A DNA stretch of 64,000 nt. It comes from Thioclava sp. ES.031. Lineage in GTDB: Bacteria > Pseudomonadota > Alphaproteobacteria > Rhodobacterales > Rhodobacteraceae. The stretch spans positions 186,001-250,000 of the forward strand of contig NZ_PDJO01000001.1 of assembly GCF_002563775.1 (NCBI RefSeq), given 5' to 3'. The position numbers and the translations under genes were made by a program. This document shows, one piece after another, positions 45,829-55,839 of this stretch; the first letter of the stretch is position 1, and every line of letters begins with the position of its first letter. The notes beneath the pieces are model-generated. The model did not search any database, was not told where the DNA came from, and saw nothing but the letters and a program-made list of their open reading frames with translations.

Positions 45829-46710
45829 TCAAGCGGCGCCGCTTTCGCGGGTCACGCTGCGGGTCTCGATCTTCGGCACCTGCACCACTTCGAGCGTCCG
45901 CGTGGGGAAGGGGATGCCGATGCCGTTCGCGTCGAACTCCACCTTGATCTTGCGGGTATATTCCGCCTGAAGTCCCCAGAAATCTTCCGTCTTGGCCCAG
46001 ACCCGGAAGGTGAAATCGACCGAGCTGTCACCCAGTTGCTTTACCCGGATCACGGGCGCGGGCTCTTGCAGGGCGCGCGGGTCGGAGAGCGAGATATTCT
46101 CCAGCACTTCCTGCGTCTTCTTCAGGTCCGCGTCATAGGCGACGCCGATGGTCAGATCCATCATCCGCGTCGGATTTGCGGAGAAATTGGTGATCGCGCT
46201 CGACCAGATGTCGCTGTTGGGCACGATGATCTGGATGCCGTCATAGGTGGTCAGCATCGTGTAGAAGAGCTGGATCTCGGTCACCGTGCCGCTTTCCGAG
46301 CCTGCCGCGATGAAATCGCCTTGGCGGAACGGGCGGAACAGGATGATCATCACGCCCGCGGCAAGGTTCGACAGCGTGCCCTGCAGCGCAAGACCGATAG
46401 CCAGACCGGCGGCACCGACAAGGGCGGCCAGCGAGGTCGTCTGAATGCCGAAGCGGTTGAGGATGAAGATCACCCCGATCGCGAGGATCAGGTATTTCAC
46501 CATATTGCCGAGGAAGCCGAAGAGCGTGTCGTCCAGCCGTTTGTAGCGCTGCGACAGCGCCACGATGCGCCGTTTGGCCCAGGCCGAGATCGCCATCGCG
46601 ACCAGCAGGATCACCAGCGCAGCCACCACATTCACCGCAACCATGATGGCCGCATCGATCCGATCCTGCGTCAGCCACGCGCTGACATCGGTCAGGTCAT
46701 TCAAATTCAT
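45829..46710 (-). CDS. Small-conductance mechanosensitive channel, MscS family
   Basis: 293 residues. Three transmembrane segments in the first 120 residues (about 18-40, 62-82, 90-115). The pore-lining TM3 is Gly/Ala-rich (GAAGLAIGLALQGTLSNLAAG), followed by the beta domain with ILFRPFRQGDFI and the alpha/beta C-terminal domain. It opens on membrane tension to release osmolytes. Standard MscS size. It is 41 bases behind the FemAB-like gene on the same strand. Confidence 0.93.
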   Translation of the reverse strand: MNLNDLTDVSAWLTQDRIDAAIMVAVNVVAALVILLVAMAISAWAKRRIVALSQRYKRLDDTLFGFLGNMVKYLILAIGVIFILNRFGIQTTSLAALVGAAGLAIGLALQGTLSNLAAGVMIILFRPFRQGDFIAAGSESGTVTEIQLFYTMLTTYDGIQIIVPNSDIWSSAITNFSANPTRMMDLTIGVAYDADLKKTQEVLENISLSDPRALQEPAPVIRVKQLGDSSVDFTFRVWAKTEDFWGLQAEYTRKIKVEFDANGIGIPFPTRTLEVVQVPKIETRSVTRESGAA

Positions 46711-46750
46711 TCATCGCTCCCGCTCATATGTCCTTTAACATCGTTACTTA

Positions 46751-47938
46751 TCACTCCTGCTCGTCGCTTCCACCCGAGGGGGCTCGGAACGGGCCCATTT
46801 CGGTCAGAACCTCGATATCTTGGTCCACGGCGGCGCGTTCGGCTTCCAGATACTCCGCGACCGCGCCGCGCAGACCCTCATGGCCGATCCAATGCGCCGA
46901 ATGGGTGGCCACGGGCAGGTAGCCGCGCGCCAGCTTGTGTTCGCCCTGCGCCCCGGCCTCAACCCGGCTCAGCTTGTGCGCGATCGCGTAATCGACCGCC
47001 TGATGGTAGCAAAGCTCGAAATGCAGGAAGGGGTGATCCTCGATACAGCCCCAGTAGCGCCCGAAGAGCGCATCGCGCCCGATCAGGTTCAGCGCGCCCG
47101 CAATCGGGCGGTCTCCATTCATCGCGAGCACCAGAAGCACGTCCTCGCGCATCTCGTGCAGAAGATCGAAGAAGGCACGGCTCAGGTAGGGGTGGCCCCA
47201 TTTTCGCGCGCCGGTGTCCTGATAGAACTGCCAGAACGCGTCCCAATGCTCGGGCCGGATAGCGTCGCCGGTCAGCTGCACGATCTCGCCACCGAAAGCC
47301 TGCGCCCGCTGGCGTTCCTTGCGCAGCGTCTTGCGCTTGCGCGAACTCAGATCGCCAAGGAACTGCTCGAAGCTCTCGTAATCGTCGTTGAACCAATGGA
47401 ACTGCTGCCCGAGCCGCGGCAACCAGCCCGCCTCGGCGGCAAGCGCCGCCTCGTCCTCGGTGCAGAATGTCATATGGACCGAAGATACCCCGGCCCCTTC
47501 GGCGATCTGCGCCATCCCGGCCAGCAGCGCGCGACCCCCGGCCTCTTCCAGCCCCGGCAGAACCAGCAGACGCCGCCCGGCCACGGGGGTGAAGGGCACC
47601 GCGCATTGCAGCTTGGGGTAATAGCGCCCGCCCGCGCGCTCGAACGCATCGGCCCAGCCGTGATCGAAGACATATTCGCCCTGACTGTGCGATTTCACGT
47701 AGAGCGGCGCGACCCCGATCACCCGATCGCCCATCCGCGCCACCAGATGTCGCGCATCCCATCCCGTCCCCGGCCCGACCGAGCCGGAGGCCTCCAAGGC
47801 GTACAGAAACCGATGCGTGGTGAACGGGTCGAACGCCCGCTCCCCATCCCCGATTTCGGGGCAGGCGCAGGCGTTCCAGTCTTCTTCACTTATTTCGGAA
47901 ATATCCGAATAAAGCGTGATTTCAACGCTTTGATCCAT
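46751..47938 (-). CDS. FemAB-like (DUF482) acyl-transferase family protein
   Basis: 395 residues. Family features: N-terminal FLYALEASGSVGPGTGW, PLYVKSHSQGEYVFDHGWADAF and the C-terminal YWGCIEDHPFLHFELCYHQA with GAQGEHKLARGYLP. It is a double GNAT-fold protein related to FemX/FemA peptidyl-transferases; many Proteobacteria carry it without known function. Cytosolic. It probably forms an operon with the mechanosensitive channel gene. Confidence 0.85.
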   Translation of the reverse strand: MDQSVEITLYSDISEISEEDWNACACPEIGDGERAFDPFTTHRFLYALEASGSVGPGTGWDARHLVARMGDRVIGVAPLYVKSHSQGEYVFDHGWADAFERAGGRYYPKLQCAVPFTPVAGRRLLVLPGLEEAGGRALLAGMAQIAEGAGVSSVHMTFCTEDEAALAAEAGWLPRLGQQFHWFNDDYESFEQFLGDLSSRKRKTLRKERQRAQAFGGEIVQLTGDAIRPEHWDAFWQFYQDTGARKWGHPYLSRAFFDLLHEMREDVLLVLAMNGDRPIAGALNLIGRDALFGRYWGCIEDHPFLHFELCYHQAVDYAIAHKLSRVEAGAQGEHKLARGYLPVATHSAHWIGHEGLRGAVAEYLEAERAAVDQDIEVLTEMGPFRAPSGGSDEQE

Positions 47939-47995
47939 TTGATCCCGGGTGGTTAGGCCATCCTTTGCCTGAATCTGTGCCCTGAGCGCGCGGCG

Positions 47996-48763
47996 TCAAG
48001 TCGGAAGCGCCGAGAGGTAGCCCTCGAAGGTCACGTTATCGGCCACCCGACGCGCCAGCGCCTCCTCGTCGACCGAGCGGATCGTCCAGCACAGAACCGG
48101 CACGCCGAGCGATTTCAGCTCGGTCACCCGCAGCGCATTCAGGTCCTTCGCCTCATGCGAGATGAAGGCCGCGCCGACACGCTCGAAATCGGGGATATGA
48201 CGCAGCTCGTCGCCGCGGGCTGCGGGCAGCAGCGCCCAGTCATTGGGCTGATAGGCCGAGGTCGTCAGCCCGACCGGAACGCCCGGGGCCAGGTCGCCGA
48301 ATGCCGCCACCGCATGCGGATTGAAGGACATCACCGCAACCGGGCCTTCATAGTCGCGCAGCAACAGCGCCGTCGCCTCTTCCAGCGGGCCGATCTGCTG
48401 GCCGAGCGCGCCGTCCTGATCCTTGATCTCGACCAGAAGCGGCACCTGACCGTCCACGATCTTGAGCACTTCGGCGAGGGTCGGAATGCCCTCCTGCGTG
48501 CCGCTCAGATGGATCGCGCCAAGCTCTGCCGACGTGCGCTGGCGCACCGGGCCGCGCTCTGCGGTCAGCCGGTCCAGCGCGTAGTCGTGAAACACCATCG
48601 GCACGCCATCGGCCGAGAGTTGCACGTCGATTTCGATACCGTAGCCCGCCGCGATGGCCGCGCGGATTGCGCCACGGCTGTTTTCGGGACGGCCGAGCGT
48701 GTAGTCGTGCAGCGCCCTATGCGCGATCGGAAGCCGGAGAAAATCAGGATGCAATGCCATCAC
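47996..48763 (-). CDS. Glycerophosphodiester phosphodiesterase
   Basis: 255 residues. GDPD motif IAHRALHDYTLGRPENSRGA carries the first catalytic His, then GIEIDVQLSADGVPMVFHDYAL carries the metal-binding Glu-x-Asp and second His (two blocks). It splits glycerophosphodiesters to glycerol-3-phosphate and an alcohol. No signal peptide, so cytosolic (UgpQ-like). Its start overlaps the RidA stop by 4 bases. Confidence 0.9.
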   Translation of the reverse strand: MMALHPDFLRLPIAHRALHDYTLGRPENSRGAIRAAIAAGYGIEIDVQLSADGVPMVFHDYALDRLTAERGPVRQRTSAELGAIHLSGTQEGIPTLAEVLKIVDGQVPLLVEIKDQDGALGQQIGPLEEATALLLRDYEGPVAVMSFNPHAVAAFGDLAPGVPVGLTTSAYQPNDWALLPAARGDELRHIPDFERVGAAFISHEAKDLNALRVTELKSLGVPVLCWTIRSVDEEALARRVADNVTFEGYLSALPT

Positions 48764-49215
48764 GCGACCTCGAAAATCGCCTCGATTTCGACCGCGACGC
48801 CCATCGGCAGCGAAGCCGCCGAGACCGCCGAACGCGCGTGACGCCCCGCATCGCCGAAGACCTCGACCATCAGGTCCGAACAGCCGTTCACGACCTTGGG
48901 CTGATCGGTGAAGTCAGGGGTCGAATTCACGAAACCCACAAGCTTCACCACGCGGAGCTTGTCGAGATCGCCAATGGCCGCTTTCGCCTGCGCGATCAGC
49001 GCCAGGCCGCAGAACCGCGCCGCCATCGCGCCCTCTTCGACATCCATCCCGTCGCCGAGCTTGCCGCGGATCAGCCCCTCGGGCCCGTTCGAGATCTGTC
49101 CCGAGACGAACAGCTGGTTGCCGGTGCGCACGAAGGGCATGTAATTCGCCGCCGGTGCCGGGGCATCGGGAAGGTGAATTCCCAGCTCTTCGAGACGTGC
49201 TTCGATCTTGGCCAT
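48760..49215 (-). CDS. RidA/YjgF family protein (2-iminobutanoate deaminase-like)
   Basis: 151 residues from ATG at 49215, with GGAGGG 4 bases upstream. RidA trimers hydrolyse reactive imines from PLP enzymes. The pattern NYMPFVRTGNQLFVSGQISNG and the C-terminal region with PMGVAVEIEAIFEVA match the long YjgF subgroup. In this subgroup the catalytic Arg is not always kept, and I cannot assign its place with certainty. It sits 127 bp behind smc. Confidence 0.88.
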   Translation of the reverse strand: MAKIEARLEELGIHLPDAPAPAANYMPFVRTGNQLFVSGQISNGPEGLIRGKLGDGMDVEEGAMAARFCGLALIAQAKAAIGDLDKLRVVKLVGFVNSTPDFTDQPKVVNGCSDLMVEVFGDAGRHARSAVSAASLPMGVAVEIEAIFEVA

Positions 49216-49290
49216 TGCGCCCTCCATGAAATTTCGCGGCGAGGCTAGGCGCGCGCCTGTTTCCCCGCAAGCGGATTCGCGTCTCTTCTT

Positions 49291-49336
49291 CTTGATCGAA
49301 ATATCCCGGGGGCGCGATAGCGCGGGGCGGAGCCCC
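49291..49336 (-). repeat. Dispersed 3'-end repeat, copy C
   Basis: On the minus strand GGGGCTCCGCCCC, then GCGCTATCGCGC and CCCCGGGATATTTCGATCAAG. It begins 6 bases after the smc stop in the sense orientation, before the RidA gene. The head and the CCCCGGGATATTT tail match copies A and B. Confidence 0.7.
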
Positions 49337-49342
49337 TCACCG

Positions 49343-52300
49343 TTATGCCACCAGCGCCTCGGCCTTCTTCAGGTCGACCGAGACCAGCTGGCTCACGCCT
49401 TGTTCTTGCATCGTCACCCCGAACAGCCGGTCCATCCGCGCCATCGTCACCGCGTGGTGGGTGATGATCAGGAAGCGCGTATCGGTGCGCCGCGTCATCT
49501 CGTCGAGCAGGTCGCAGAAGCGCGTCACATTGGCGTCATCGAGCGGCGCGTCGACCTCGTCGAGCACGCAGATCGGCGCGGGGTTGGCCATGAAGACCGC
49601 GAAGATCAGCGCCATCGCGGTCAGCGTCTGCTCGCCGCCCGACAGCAGCGACAGCGTCGACAGCTTCTTGCCCGGCGGCTGGCACATGATCTCGAGACCG
49701 GCCTCCAGCGGGTCGTCGCTTTCGACAAGCTGCAGGTTTGCCGAACCGCCGCCGAAGAGGTGGGTGAACAGCGTGCGGAAATTCTCGTTCACCTGCTCGA
49801 ACGCGGTCAGCAGACGCTCGCGTCCTTCGCGGTTCAGGCCCGAAATCCCGGCGCGCAGCTTGCGGATCGCCTCTTCGAGATCGGATTTCTCCTGCACCAG
49901 CGCGTCATGCTCTTCCTGCACCTCACGGGCGTCTTCCTCGGCGCGCAGGTTCACCGCACCAAGGCTCTCGCGCAGGCGTTTCAGGCGGTTCACTTCCGCG
50001 TCGAGCTTCTCCGCGTCGGGCATCTTCTCGGGGTCGGCATCGAGGCTTTCCAGGAGATCCTGCGGTGACTTCTCGGTCTCCTCGAGGATACGTTCGGCGG
50101 CATAGGCGACGGTTTCGCGGGCCGCATCGACGCGCGCTTCGGCGCGGGCGCGCGCTTCGCGTGCCTCACCGGCGAGACGCTCGGCCTCGCGCTCGGCCAG
50201 CTGTGCCTCGCGCAGGGCGCTTTCCGCACCCGACAGCTTGTCCGATGCCTCGGCCTGACGCGCTTCGGCGGTGGCGATGGCCTCCGACAGCTCGGCGCGT
50301 TTCGCGGCCAGTTCCTCGGGCGCGGCGGAGGCGTCCTTCAGCTCGGCCTCGCTCTCGATCTTGCGGGTTTCCAGCTCGGCGGAGCGTTTCTCGGCGGTCT
50401 CCAAGCGGTGCCGCCAGCCTGAGATTTCCTTGGTAATCTCCTGCCGACGCTTCAGCCGCGCCTCGCCTTCCCGGCGGATTTCGTCATGGGCGGAGCGCTT
50501 GGTCATCATCGTCATGCGCGCCGCTTCGACGGTCATCTTCACCGCCTCGACGTCGCCGCGCGCGGCGTCCAGATCGGGCAGGGAGGATTGCGCATTCTCC
50601 GCTTCGCGCAGTGCCATCCGCGCGCTGCCAGCCTCTTCCTCGTGGCGGGCGACGGCGAGCTGGGCGCTTTCCAACTTGGAACTGGCGATAGAACGATCGG
50701 CCTCGGCCCGGCTGAGCGCGCGGCCTGCTTCGGCCAGACGGCGATCCGCATCGCGGCGCGCCTCGCGGGCGCTGGCATCGGCGCGGGTGGCGTCGGCCAG
50801 CGCGGCGGTCAGCGCTTCATGGGCGGATTTCGCGCCCGAAGCGCGGGCTTCGGCGTCTTCCAGATCGCGTTTCAACTCCACCAGACGGTTGAGCTGTTGC
50901 AAGCGCAGCGCGGCGGCGGTCGGCGCATCCTCGGCGCCGGCGCGATAGCCGTCCCAGCGCCACAGATCGCCCTCGGTCGAGACGAGGCGCTGACCGGGGG
51001 CCAGTTGATCCTGCAGCCGCACGCCCTCGTCGTAATCCTCGACCAGACCGATTTGCGAGATCCGGCGGACCAGCACATCGGGTACATCGACATGAGCCGA
51101 GAGCGGCTCGACACCGACGGGCAAGGGCTGCGGCGCGGGATAGTCGGGCAGAGCTTGCCAGCCGGTCGCGTCATCCTCGCCGACTTCCGGCGCGCGCAGG
51201 TCATCGGCGAGAGCGGCACCCAGCGCCGCCTCGTAGCCGCGATCTACCCGGACGCGATCGAGAATTTGCTGACCGTTGGAGGCTTCGCGCTCGACCAGAC
51301 GCGCGAGCGCCGACACCTCGGCCCGCAAGGCCCCCGCTTCGCCCTCGGCTTCCGAGCGTGCCGCGCGGGCCGCGCTTTCGCGGCCCTGCGCCTCGGCGCG
51401 CGCGTCATCGGCTTGGCCAAGCGCTTCCTCGGCGGCTTCGGCGGCGGCCTGCGCCTGTGTCTGTGCGCCTTCTGCCGCCTCGAATTCCGTATTCGCCTTC
51501 GCAAGCGCCGCAGCGGCGGCCTCGGCGGCCTGCTTGGACTGCGCGGCGGCGGCTTCGGATTTCTCCGCCGTTGCGCGGTTGTCGGTCACGAGGCGCTGCG
51601 ACGACTGGTGACGGGCCGCGAGCCGCGCGACATCCTCGGTCAGCTCCGACAGTTGCGCCTCGCGCTCCTGCAAAATCTGCGCTGCCTCATGGGCGGCATC
51701 GACCGCCGCCGCCAGCTTGTCTTCATGCCCTTCGGAGGCTTTCGCGATTTGCGCCTGCTCCCATTCGAGCCGCCCGATCGTCTCGCCCGCATCGCGGTTG
51801 AGCCCCGCTTCGCGCTCCATGTCATGCACGAGCTGTTCGATCCGGGCCTTCAGCGTTTCGATCCGCGCGATCGCCTGATCTTCCTGATCCGAGAGCGCGT
51901 CGCGCTGCACGGTGAGGCGTTGCAGGATCGCGCCCGCGATGGCCTCTTCCTCGCGCAGCGGCGGCAGCGCGTCTTCCTTGCCCTGCCGGGCCTTCGCCGC
52001 CTCGCGGGAGGCTTTCTCGGCCTGCGCGGCCCCGGCGACTTTCTCGCGATGCGCCTCTTCGGCGGTGGTGCGGGCCAGATCGGCTTCGCGCCAGCGGCGA
52101 TACAGTAGCATCCCCTCGGCGCGGCGCAGCTCTTCGCCGATGGTGCGGTAGCGCGCGGCCTGGCGCGCCTGCCGGGCGAGGGTGGCCAGCTGCGAAGCCA
52201 GTTGCTCGATCACGTCATCGACGCGGGTCAGGTTCTGTTCGGCGCCGTTCAGCTTCAGCTCCGCCTCGTGGCGGCGCTGATAGAGGCCCGAAATCCCGGC

Positions 52301-52801
52301 CGCTTCCTCGAGGATGCGGCGGCGGTTCTTCGGCTTGGCGTTGATCAGTTCGGAAATCTGGCCCTGCCGCACCAGCGCGGGGGAATGCGCGCCGGTCGAG
52401 GCGTCGGCGAACAGCATCTGCACGTCGCGGGCGCGCACGTCCTTGGAGTTCACCTTATAGGCCGAGCCCGCATCGCGGGTGATCCGGCGCACGATCTCCA
52501 GCCCGTCGCTGTCGTTGAACCCCGAGGGCGCGAGCCGCTCGGTATTGTCGATCTGCAGCGCGACTTCCGCGAAATTGCGTGCGCCCCGCGACGAGGCGCC
52601 CGCGAAGATCACGTCTTCCATCCCGCCGCCACGCATCGCCGAGGGGCGGTTCTCGCCCATCACCCAGCGCAGCGCTTCCAGGAGGTTCGACTTGCCGCAG
52701 CCATTGGGCCCGACGACGCCGGTCAGCCCGTCATGGATCACGAGATCCGTGGGGTCCACGAAGCTCTTGAAACCGTTGAGACGAAGCCGAGAGAAGCGCA
52801 A
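49343..52801 (-). CDS. smc: Chromosome segregation protein SMC
   Basis: 1152 residues, full length. Walker A GPNGCGKSNLLEALRW (about residues 32-47), R-loop region, two long coiled-coil arms (about 170-495 and 650-990) separated by a hinge (about 500-640), ABC signature LLSGGEQTLTAMALI and Walker B ICVLDEVDAPLDD. It compacts and aligns sister chromosomes with ScpA/ScpB. No clear Shine-Dalgarno beyond a weak GAGAAG before the ATG. 52802-53042 upstream contains a DnaA-box match and no gene. Confidence 0.97.
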   Translation of the reverse strand: MRFSRLRLNGFKSFVDPTDLVIHDGLTGVVGPNGCGKSNLLEALRWVMGENRPSAMRGGGMEDVIFAGASSRGARNFAEVALQIDNTERLAPSGFNDSDGLEIVRRITRDAGSAYKVNSKDVRARDVQMLFADASTGAHSPALVRQGQISELINAKPKNRRRILEEAAGISGLYQRRHEAELKLNGAEQNLTRVDDVIEQLASQLATLARQARQAARYRTIGEELRRAEGMLLYRRWREADLARTTAEEAHREKVAGAAQAEKASREAAKARQGKEDALPPLREEEAIAGAILQRLTVQRDALSDQEDQAIARIETLKARIEQLVHDMEREAGLNRDAGETIGRLEWEQAQIAKASEGHEDKLAAAVDAAHEAAQILQEREAQLSELTEDVARLAARHQSSQRLVTDNRATAEKSEAAAAQSKQAAEAAAAALAKANTEFEAAEGAQTQAQAAAEAAEEALGQADDARAEAQGRESAARAARSEAEGEAGALRAEVSALARLVEREASNGQQILDRVRVDRGYEAALGAALADDLRAPEVGEDDATGWQALPDYPAPQPLPVGVEPLSAHVDVPDVLVRRISQIGLVEDYDEGVRLQDQLAPGQRLVSTEGDLWRWDGYRAGAEDAPTAAALRLQQLNRLVELKRDLEDAEARASGAKSAHEALTAALADATRADASAREARRDADRRLAEAGRALSRAEADRSIASSKLESAQLAVARHEEEAGSARMALREAENAQSSLPDLDAARGDVEAVKMTVEAARMTMMTKRSAHDEIRREGEARLKRRQEITKEISGWRHRLETAEKRSAELETRKIESEAELKDASAAPEELAAKRAELSEAIATAEARQAEASDKLSGAESALREAQLAEREAERLAGEAREARARAEARVDAARETVAYAAERILEETEKSPQDLLESLDADPEKMPDAEKLDAEVNRLKRLRESLGAVNLRAEEDAREVQEEHDALVQEKSDLEEAIRKLRAGISGLNREGRERLLTAFEQVNENFRTLFTHLFGGGSANLQLVESDDPLEAGLEIMCQPPGKKLSTLSLLSGGEQTLTAMALIFAVFMANPAPICVLDEVDAPLDDANVTRFCDLLDEMTRRTDTRFLIITHHAVTMARMDRLFGVTMQEQGVSQLVSVDLKKAEALVA

Positions 52802-52899
52802 TTGCCGAACTTTCCGAATCTGACCGAGTTCTGAGAAGTGTCCGTAGAGCAGGCCTGCGAGTCAATGGGAAGACACCGCATCTGGCTATGATGGGGCTG

Positions 52900-52908
52900 T
52901 TATCCACA
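52900..52908 (+). promoter_or_regulatory. Consensus DnaA box in the smc/lrgA spacer
   Basis: TTATCCACA matches the strict DnaA-box consensus. A single exact 9-mer is expected about once per 130 kb per strand, so chance is possible. It lies 99 bp upstream of smc and 135 bp upstream of lrgA. Confidence 0.35.
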
Positions 52909-53042
52909 ATATATTGGCGCATTCTCGCGCAGGGTTTCGGGTGGTGCGACGTGCCGGCTGAGACCACCTGGTATGCACCTCGTCTGTCTTTTCCTTTTGC
53001 GCGCGGAGGCTTAGCATCGAAAGCGTCCCAAGGAGCCGTCCG

Positions 53043-53399
53043 ATGATCCCAGCCCTGTCCCTGATCCTCGCCTGCCAACTCGCCGGCGAGATCCTGTCCC
53101 GCGCTATGCAATTGCCGCTTCCCGGCCCGGTTCTGGGGATGATCTTCCTGCTTTTGCTCATGAGCGTCTCGGGCAAGGTGCAGCAGATCGTGCGCCCTAC
53201 GGCCCAGTTCGTCTTGCAACACCTGTCGCTTCTCTTCGTGCCTGCGGGCGTGGGGATCGTCGCCCACCTCGGCGCGCTGCGCGAGCATGGGGTGGGGCTG
53301 GCGGTGGCGCTGGTGATCTCGACCATGCTGGCGATCGTGGTCGGCGCGACGGTCTTCGTCGCGGTGGCGAAGCTGACCCGGAGCAATGTCGATGACTGA
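53043..53399 (+). CDS. lrgA: CidA/LrgA family membrane protein
   Basis: 118 residues with four hydrophobic segments and the family motif LPLPGPVLGMIFLLLLM. LrgA/CidA proteins are holin-like and affect murein hydrolase activity and export of small metabolites. It overlaps lrgB by 14 bases. No LytSR-type regulator is adjacent. Confidence 0.9.
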   Translation: MIPALSLILACQLAGEILSRAMQLPLPGPVLGMIFLLLLMSVSGKVQQIVRPTAQFVLQHLSLLFVPAGVGIVAHLGALREHGVGLAVALVISTMLAIVVGATVFVAVAKLTRSNVDD

Positions 53400-54108
53400 T
53401 CCGTTCAAGCTCTGGTCCTACCTGTCCTCCGAACCGCTGCTGTGGCTGTGGGCGACGCTGATCGCCTATTGGATCGGGGATACGATCTTCAAAAGCGTGA
53501 ACCGCAACCCCTTCGCCAATCCGGTGATGATCGCGGTGGTGATCCTCGGCGCGGTGCTCCTGATGACGGACACGCCCTATCAGCGCTATTTCGACGGGGC
53601 GCAATTCGTGCACTTCATGCTGGGCCCGGCGACGGTCTGTCTGGCCGTGCCGCTGCATGCGAACCTGCCGAAAGTGAAACGCGCCCTGCTGCCGATCGCG
53701 GCGGGGCTGATCGCGGGGTCGGTCACGGCCATCGTCTCGGTTCTGGCGATTGCGAAGGCGATGGGCGCGGGGCCGGGACTGCTCGCCTCGCTCGCGCCGA
53801 AATCGGTGACGGCCCCGGTGGCTATCGGGATTTCGCAAAGCTTGGGCGGGGAGCCTTCGCTGACGGCGGCGCTGGTGATCCTTACCGGCATGATCGGGGC
53901 GATCACGGTGACGCCGATGCTCAACCTGCTGGGTTTTCGCGACTGGAGGGCGCGGGGTTTTGCGGTGGGTGTGGCCGCCCACGGCATCGGCACGGCGCGG
54001 GCTTTTCAGGTGCATGAGACCGCGGGCGCCTTTGCATCCATCGGCATGGGGCTGAACGCGGTGCTGACCGCCTTCCTCGCGCCGGTGGTGCTGAGTTACT
54101 TCGGTTAA
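53386..54108 (+). CDS. lrgB: LrgB family membrane protein
   Basis: 240 residues with about seven membrane segments. Family motifs include GPATVCLAVPLHANLPKVKR, APKSVTAPVAIGISQSLGG and AAHGIGTARAF. It pairs with LrgA as an antiholin-like/transport system. It converges on the TRIC-type gene with 10 bases between the stops. Confidence 0.92.
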   Translation: MSMTDPFKLWSYLSSEPLLWLWATLIAYWIGDTIFKSVNRNPFANPVMIAVVILGAVLLMTDTPYQRYFDGAQFVHFMLGPATVCLAVPLHANLPKVKRALLPIAAGLIAGSVTAIVSVLAIAKAMGAGPGLLASLAPKSVTAPVAIGISQSLGGEPSLTAALVILTGMIGAITVTPMLNLLGFRDWRARGFAVGVAAHGIGTARAFQVHETAGAFASIGMGLNAVLTAFLAPVVLSYFG

Positions 54109-54118
54109 TCGCCTTCCG

Positions 54119-54775
54119 TCAGTATTGGCGCGGCGGGCGCGCCTTGTAGACCGGAAGCTTCCAGCCGAAGCGCAGCGATCCGGCCCGCAGCGCAAAGGTC
54201 ACGCCGCCGCAGATCAACAGCGCGATCAGCGTATCCGCCCCGAGCGCGGTTGCGATTACCGCGCTCATGGCCCCCGCAAACGCGCAGGAGAGATACAGCT
54301 CGCCCTGTTTGAGAACCAGCGGCACCTCGTTGCAGACCACGTCGCGCATCAGCCCGCCGAATGTGCCGGTGGCGATGCCCATGATCAGCACGATCACCGG
54401 GCCATGCTCCAGCCGCATCGTGATCGCGACGCCCGCAGGCACCGCGACCGCCAAGGCGCAGGCGTCGAGCCACAGCAGCGCGCGGTAGCGGCTTTCCAGA
54501 AGATGCGCGGTGAAGAAAACGACCACCGCCGCCCCCGCCGCGATCAGCACATAGGTCGGGTCGCCAACCCAGAAGACCGGGTCGCGGCCCAGAAGCAGAT
54601 CGCGCAGCGTGCCGCCGCCGATAGCGGTCAGCGCGGCAATGAAGATGAAGCCCACGAGATCGAGCTGCTGGCGCGAGGCGACCAGCGCCCCGGTCAGCGC
54701 GAAGACCAGCACCGAGGCATAATCCAGCGCCGCGCCCAAGGGAAACTCCCCCAGCCAGTCGGGCAGGGCGGTCAT
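54119..54775 (-). CDS. Trimeric intracellular cation channel (TRIC/UPF0126) family protein
   Basis: 218 residues with six or seven membrane segments in two repeats, each carrying the glycine-rich GG-x2-RD motif ([13 protein letters not shown] and [14 protein letters not shown]). Bacterial TRIC homologues form cation channels; some UPF0126 members have been linked to amino-acid uptake. The start at 54775 overlaps the rnhA stop (ATGA). Last gene of the ispH-DUF3429-GST-rnhA-TRIC operon. Confidence 0.88.
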   Translation of the reverse strand: MTALPDWLGEFPLGAALDYASVLVFALTGALVASRQQLDLVGFIFIAALTAIGGGTLRDLLLGRDPVFWVGDPTYVLIAAGAAVVVFFTAHLLESRYRALLWLDACALAVAVPAGVAITMRLEHGPVIVLIMGIATGTFGGLMRDVVCNEVPLVLKQGELYLSCAFAGAMSAVIATALGADTLIALLICGGVTFALRAGSLRFGWKLPVYKARPPRQY

Positions 54776-55236
54776 TTTTGCTTGGCCGGTTTGAAGGGCT
54801 CCATCCCGGCGCGGGCCAACTCGTCGGCGCGCTCGTTCTCGGGGTGGCCCGCATGGCCCTTGATCCATTCCCACGTCACGCGGTGGCGGCGCTGCGCTTC
54901 GTCCAGCCGCTGCCAGAGATCGACGTTCTTCACCGGTTTCTTCGCGGCGGTCTTCCAGCCGTTGCGCTTCCAGCCGTGGATCCAGCCGGTCACGCCGTTC
55001 TTCACGTAAGCGGAGTCGGTGGTGATCGTGATCGCGGTGTCGCGGGTCAGGGTCTCCAGCGCGTTGATCGCGGCCAGAAGCTCCATCCGGTTATTGGTGG
55101 TCTCGGCTTCGCCGCCCTTCAGCTCGCGCTCCTTGACGACGCTGTCGCCGTCCATCGCGCGCATCAAGACGCCCCAGCCGCCGGGGCCGGGATTGCCGCT
55201 GCAGGCGCCATCGGTCCATGCGTAAAGCTCAGGCAT
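54772..55236 (-). CDS. rnhA: Ribonuclease HI
   Basis: 154 residues. Catalytic Asp-Glu-Asp-Asp set in [39 protein letters not shown] and [12 protein letters not shown]. It degrades RNA in RNA-DNA hybrids. ATG at 55236 overlaps the end of the GST gene, and the gene end overlaps the TRIC start. Confidence 0.97.
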   Translation of the reverse strand: MPELYAWTDGACSGNPGPGGWGVLMRAMDGDSVVKERELKGGEAETTNNRMELLAAINALETLTRDTAITITTDSAYVKNGVTGWIHGWKRNGWKTAAKKPVKNVDLWQRLDEAQRRHRVTWEWIKGHAGHPENERADELARAGMEPFKPAKQK

Positions 55237-55834
55237 CGAGACCCACATAGCCGTCGAGTGCTGCGATCCGGTCGAGCCAGCGGCGCAGTGCCGGGAAGGG
55301 CTCGAGATCATAGCCGCCGCGCGTGTCGGCGGTATGGGTGTAGGCGTAAAGGCAGATATCGGCGAGGCTCATCGTGTCGCCCGCGAGCCAATCCGCCTGC
55401 TCCAGCCGCTGCTCCATGATGCCCAGCAGGACGTGGCCGCGCACTTCCAGCGCGTCGAGCGTCTCCTGCGTGCGCTCATGCGCGCGATGCGGATAGCACA
55501 GAATCGCGGCGCGCACGGCGATGACGCCCTCGTGCTGGTTCTGCTCCCAGAACATCCACGACAGCATCTGCGCGCGGGCGAACCGGTCCTCGGGGATAAA
55601 GCGCGAGCCCTCGCCGAGATAGGTCAGGATCGCGTTGGATTCCGCCAGCACGCGCCCGTCATCGAGATGCAGCGCGGGCGCTTTGCCGAAGGGCAGCGCA
55701 CCGCTCTCATGAGCCTCGGCCAAAGCGTCGGTGTTGTATTCCACATCGACCCGGTCGTAGCTCTGACCGAGCAGCGCCATCAGCAGGCGCACCTTGTAGC
55801 TGTTGCCCGAGGAGGGCATCGAATAGAGCTTCAT
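55229..55834 (-). CDS. Glutathione S-transferase family protein
   Basis: 201 residues. Thioredoxin-like N-terminus [20 protein letters not shown] with the GSH-binding ESNAILTYL, and helical C-terminal domain ending [16 protein letters not shown]. It is distinct from the GST at 26497-27123. It lies 5 bp behind the DUF3429 gene and overlaps rnhA by 8 bases. Confidence 0.9.
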   Translation of the reverse strand: MKLYSMPSSGNSYKVRLLMALLGQSYDRVDVEYNTDALAEAHESGALPFGKAPALHLDDGRVLAESNAILTYLGEGSRFIPEDRFARAQMLSWMFWEQNQHEGVIAVRAAILCYPHRAHERTQETLDALEVRGHVLLGIMEQRLEQADWLAGDTMSLADICLYAYTHTADTRGGYDLEPFPALRRWLDRIAALDGYVGLDA

Positions 55835-55839
55835 CTCGT

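Noticed and set aside
54105..54854. Alternative minus-strand frame over the TRIC gene
   Set aside because: The frame with GGGTLRD and GGLMRD membrane motifs is the real one; the other shows only R/A/G-rich sequence.
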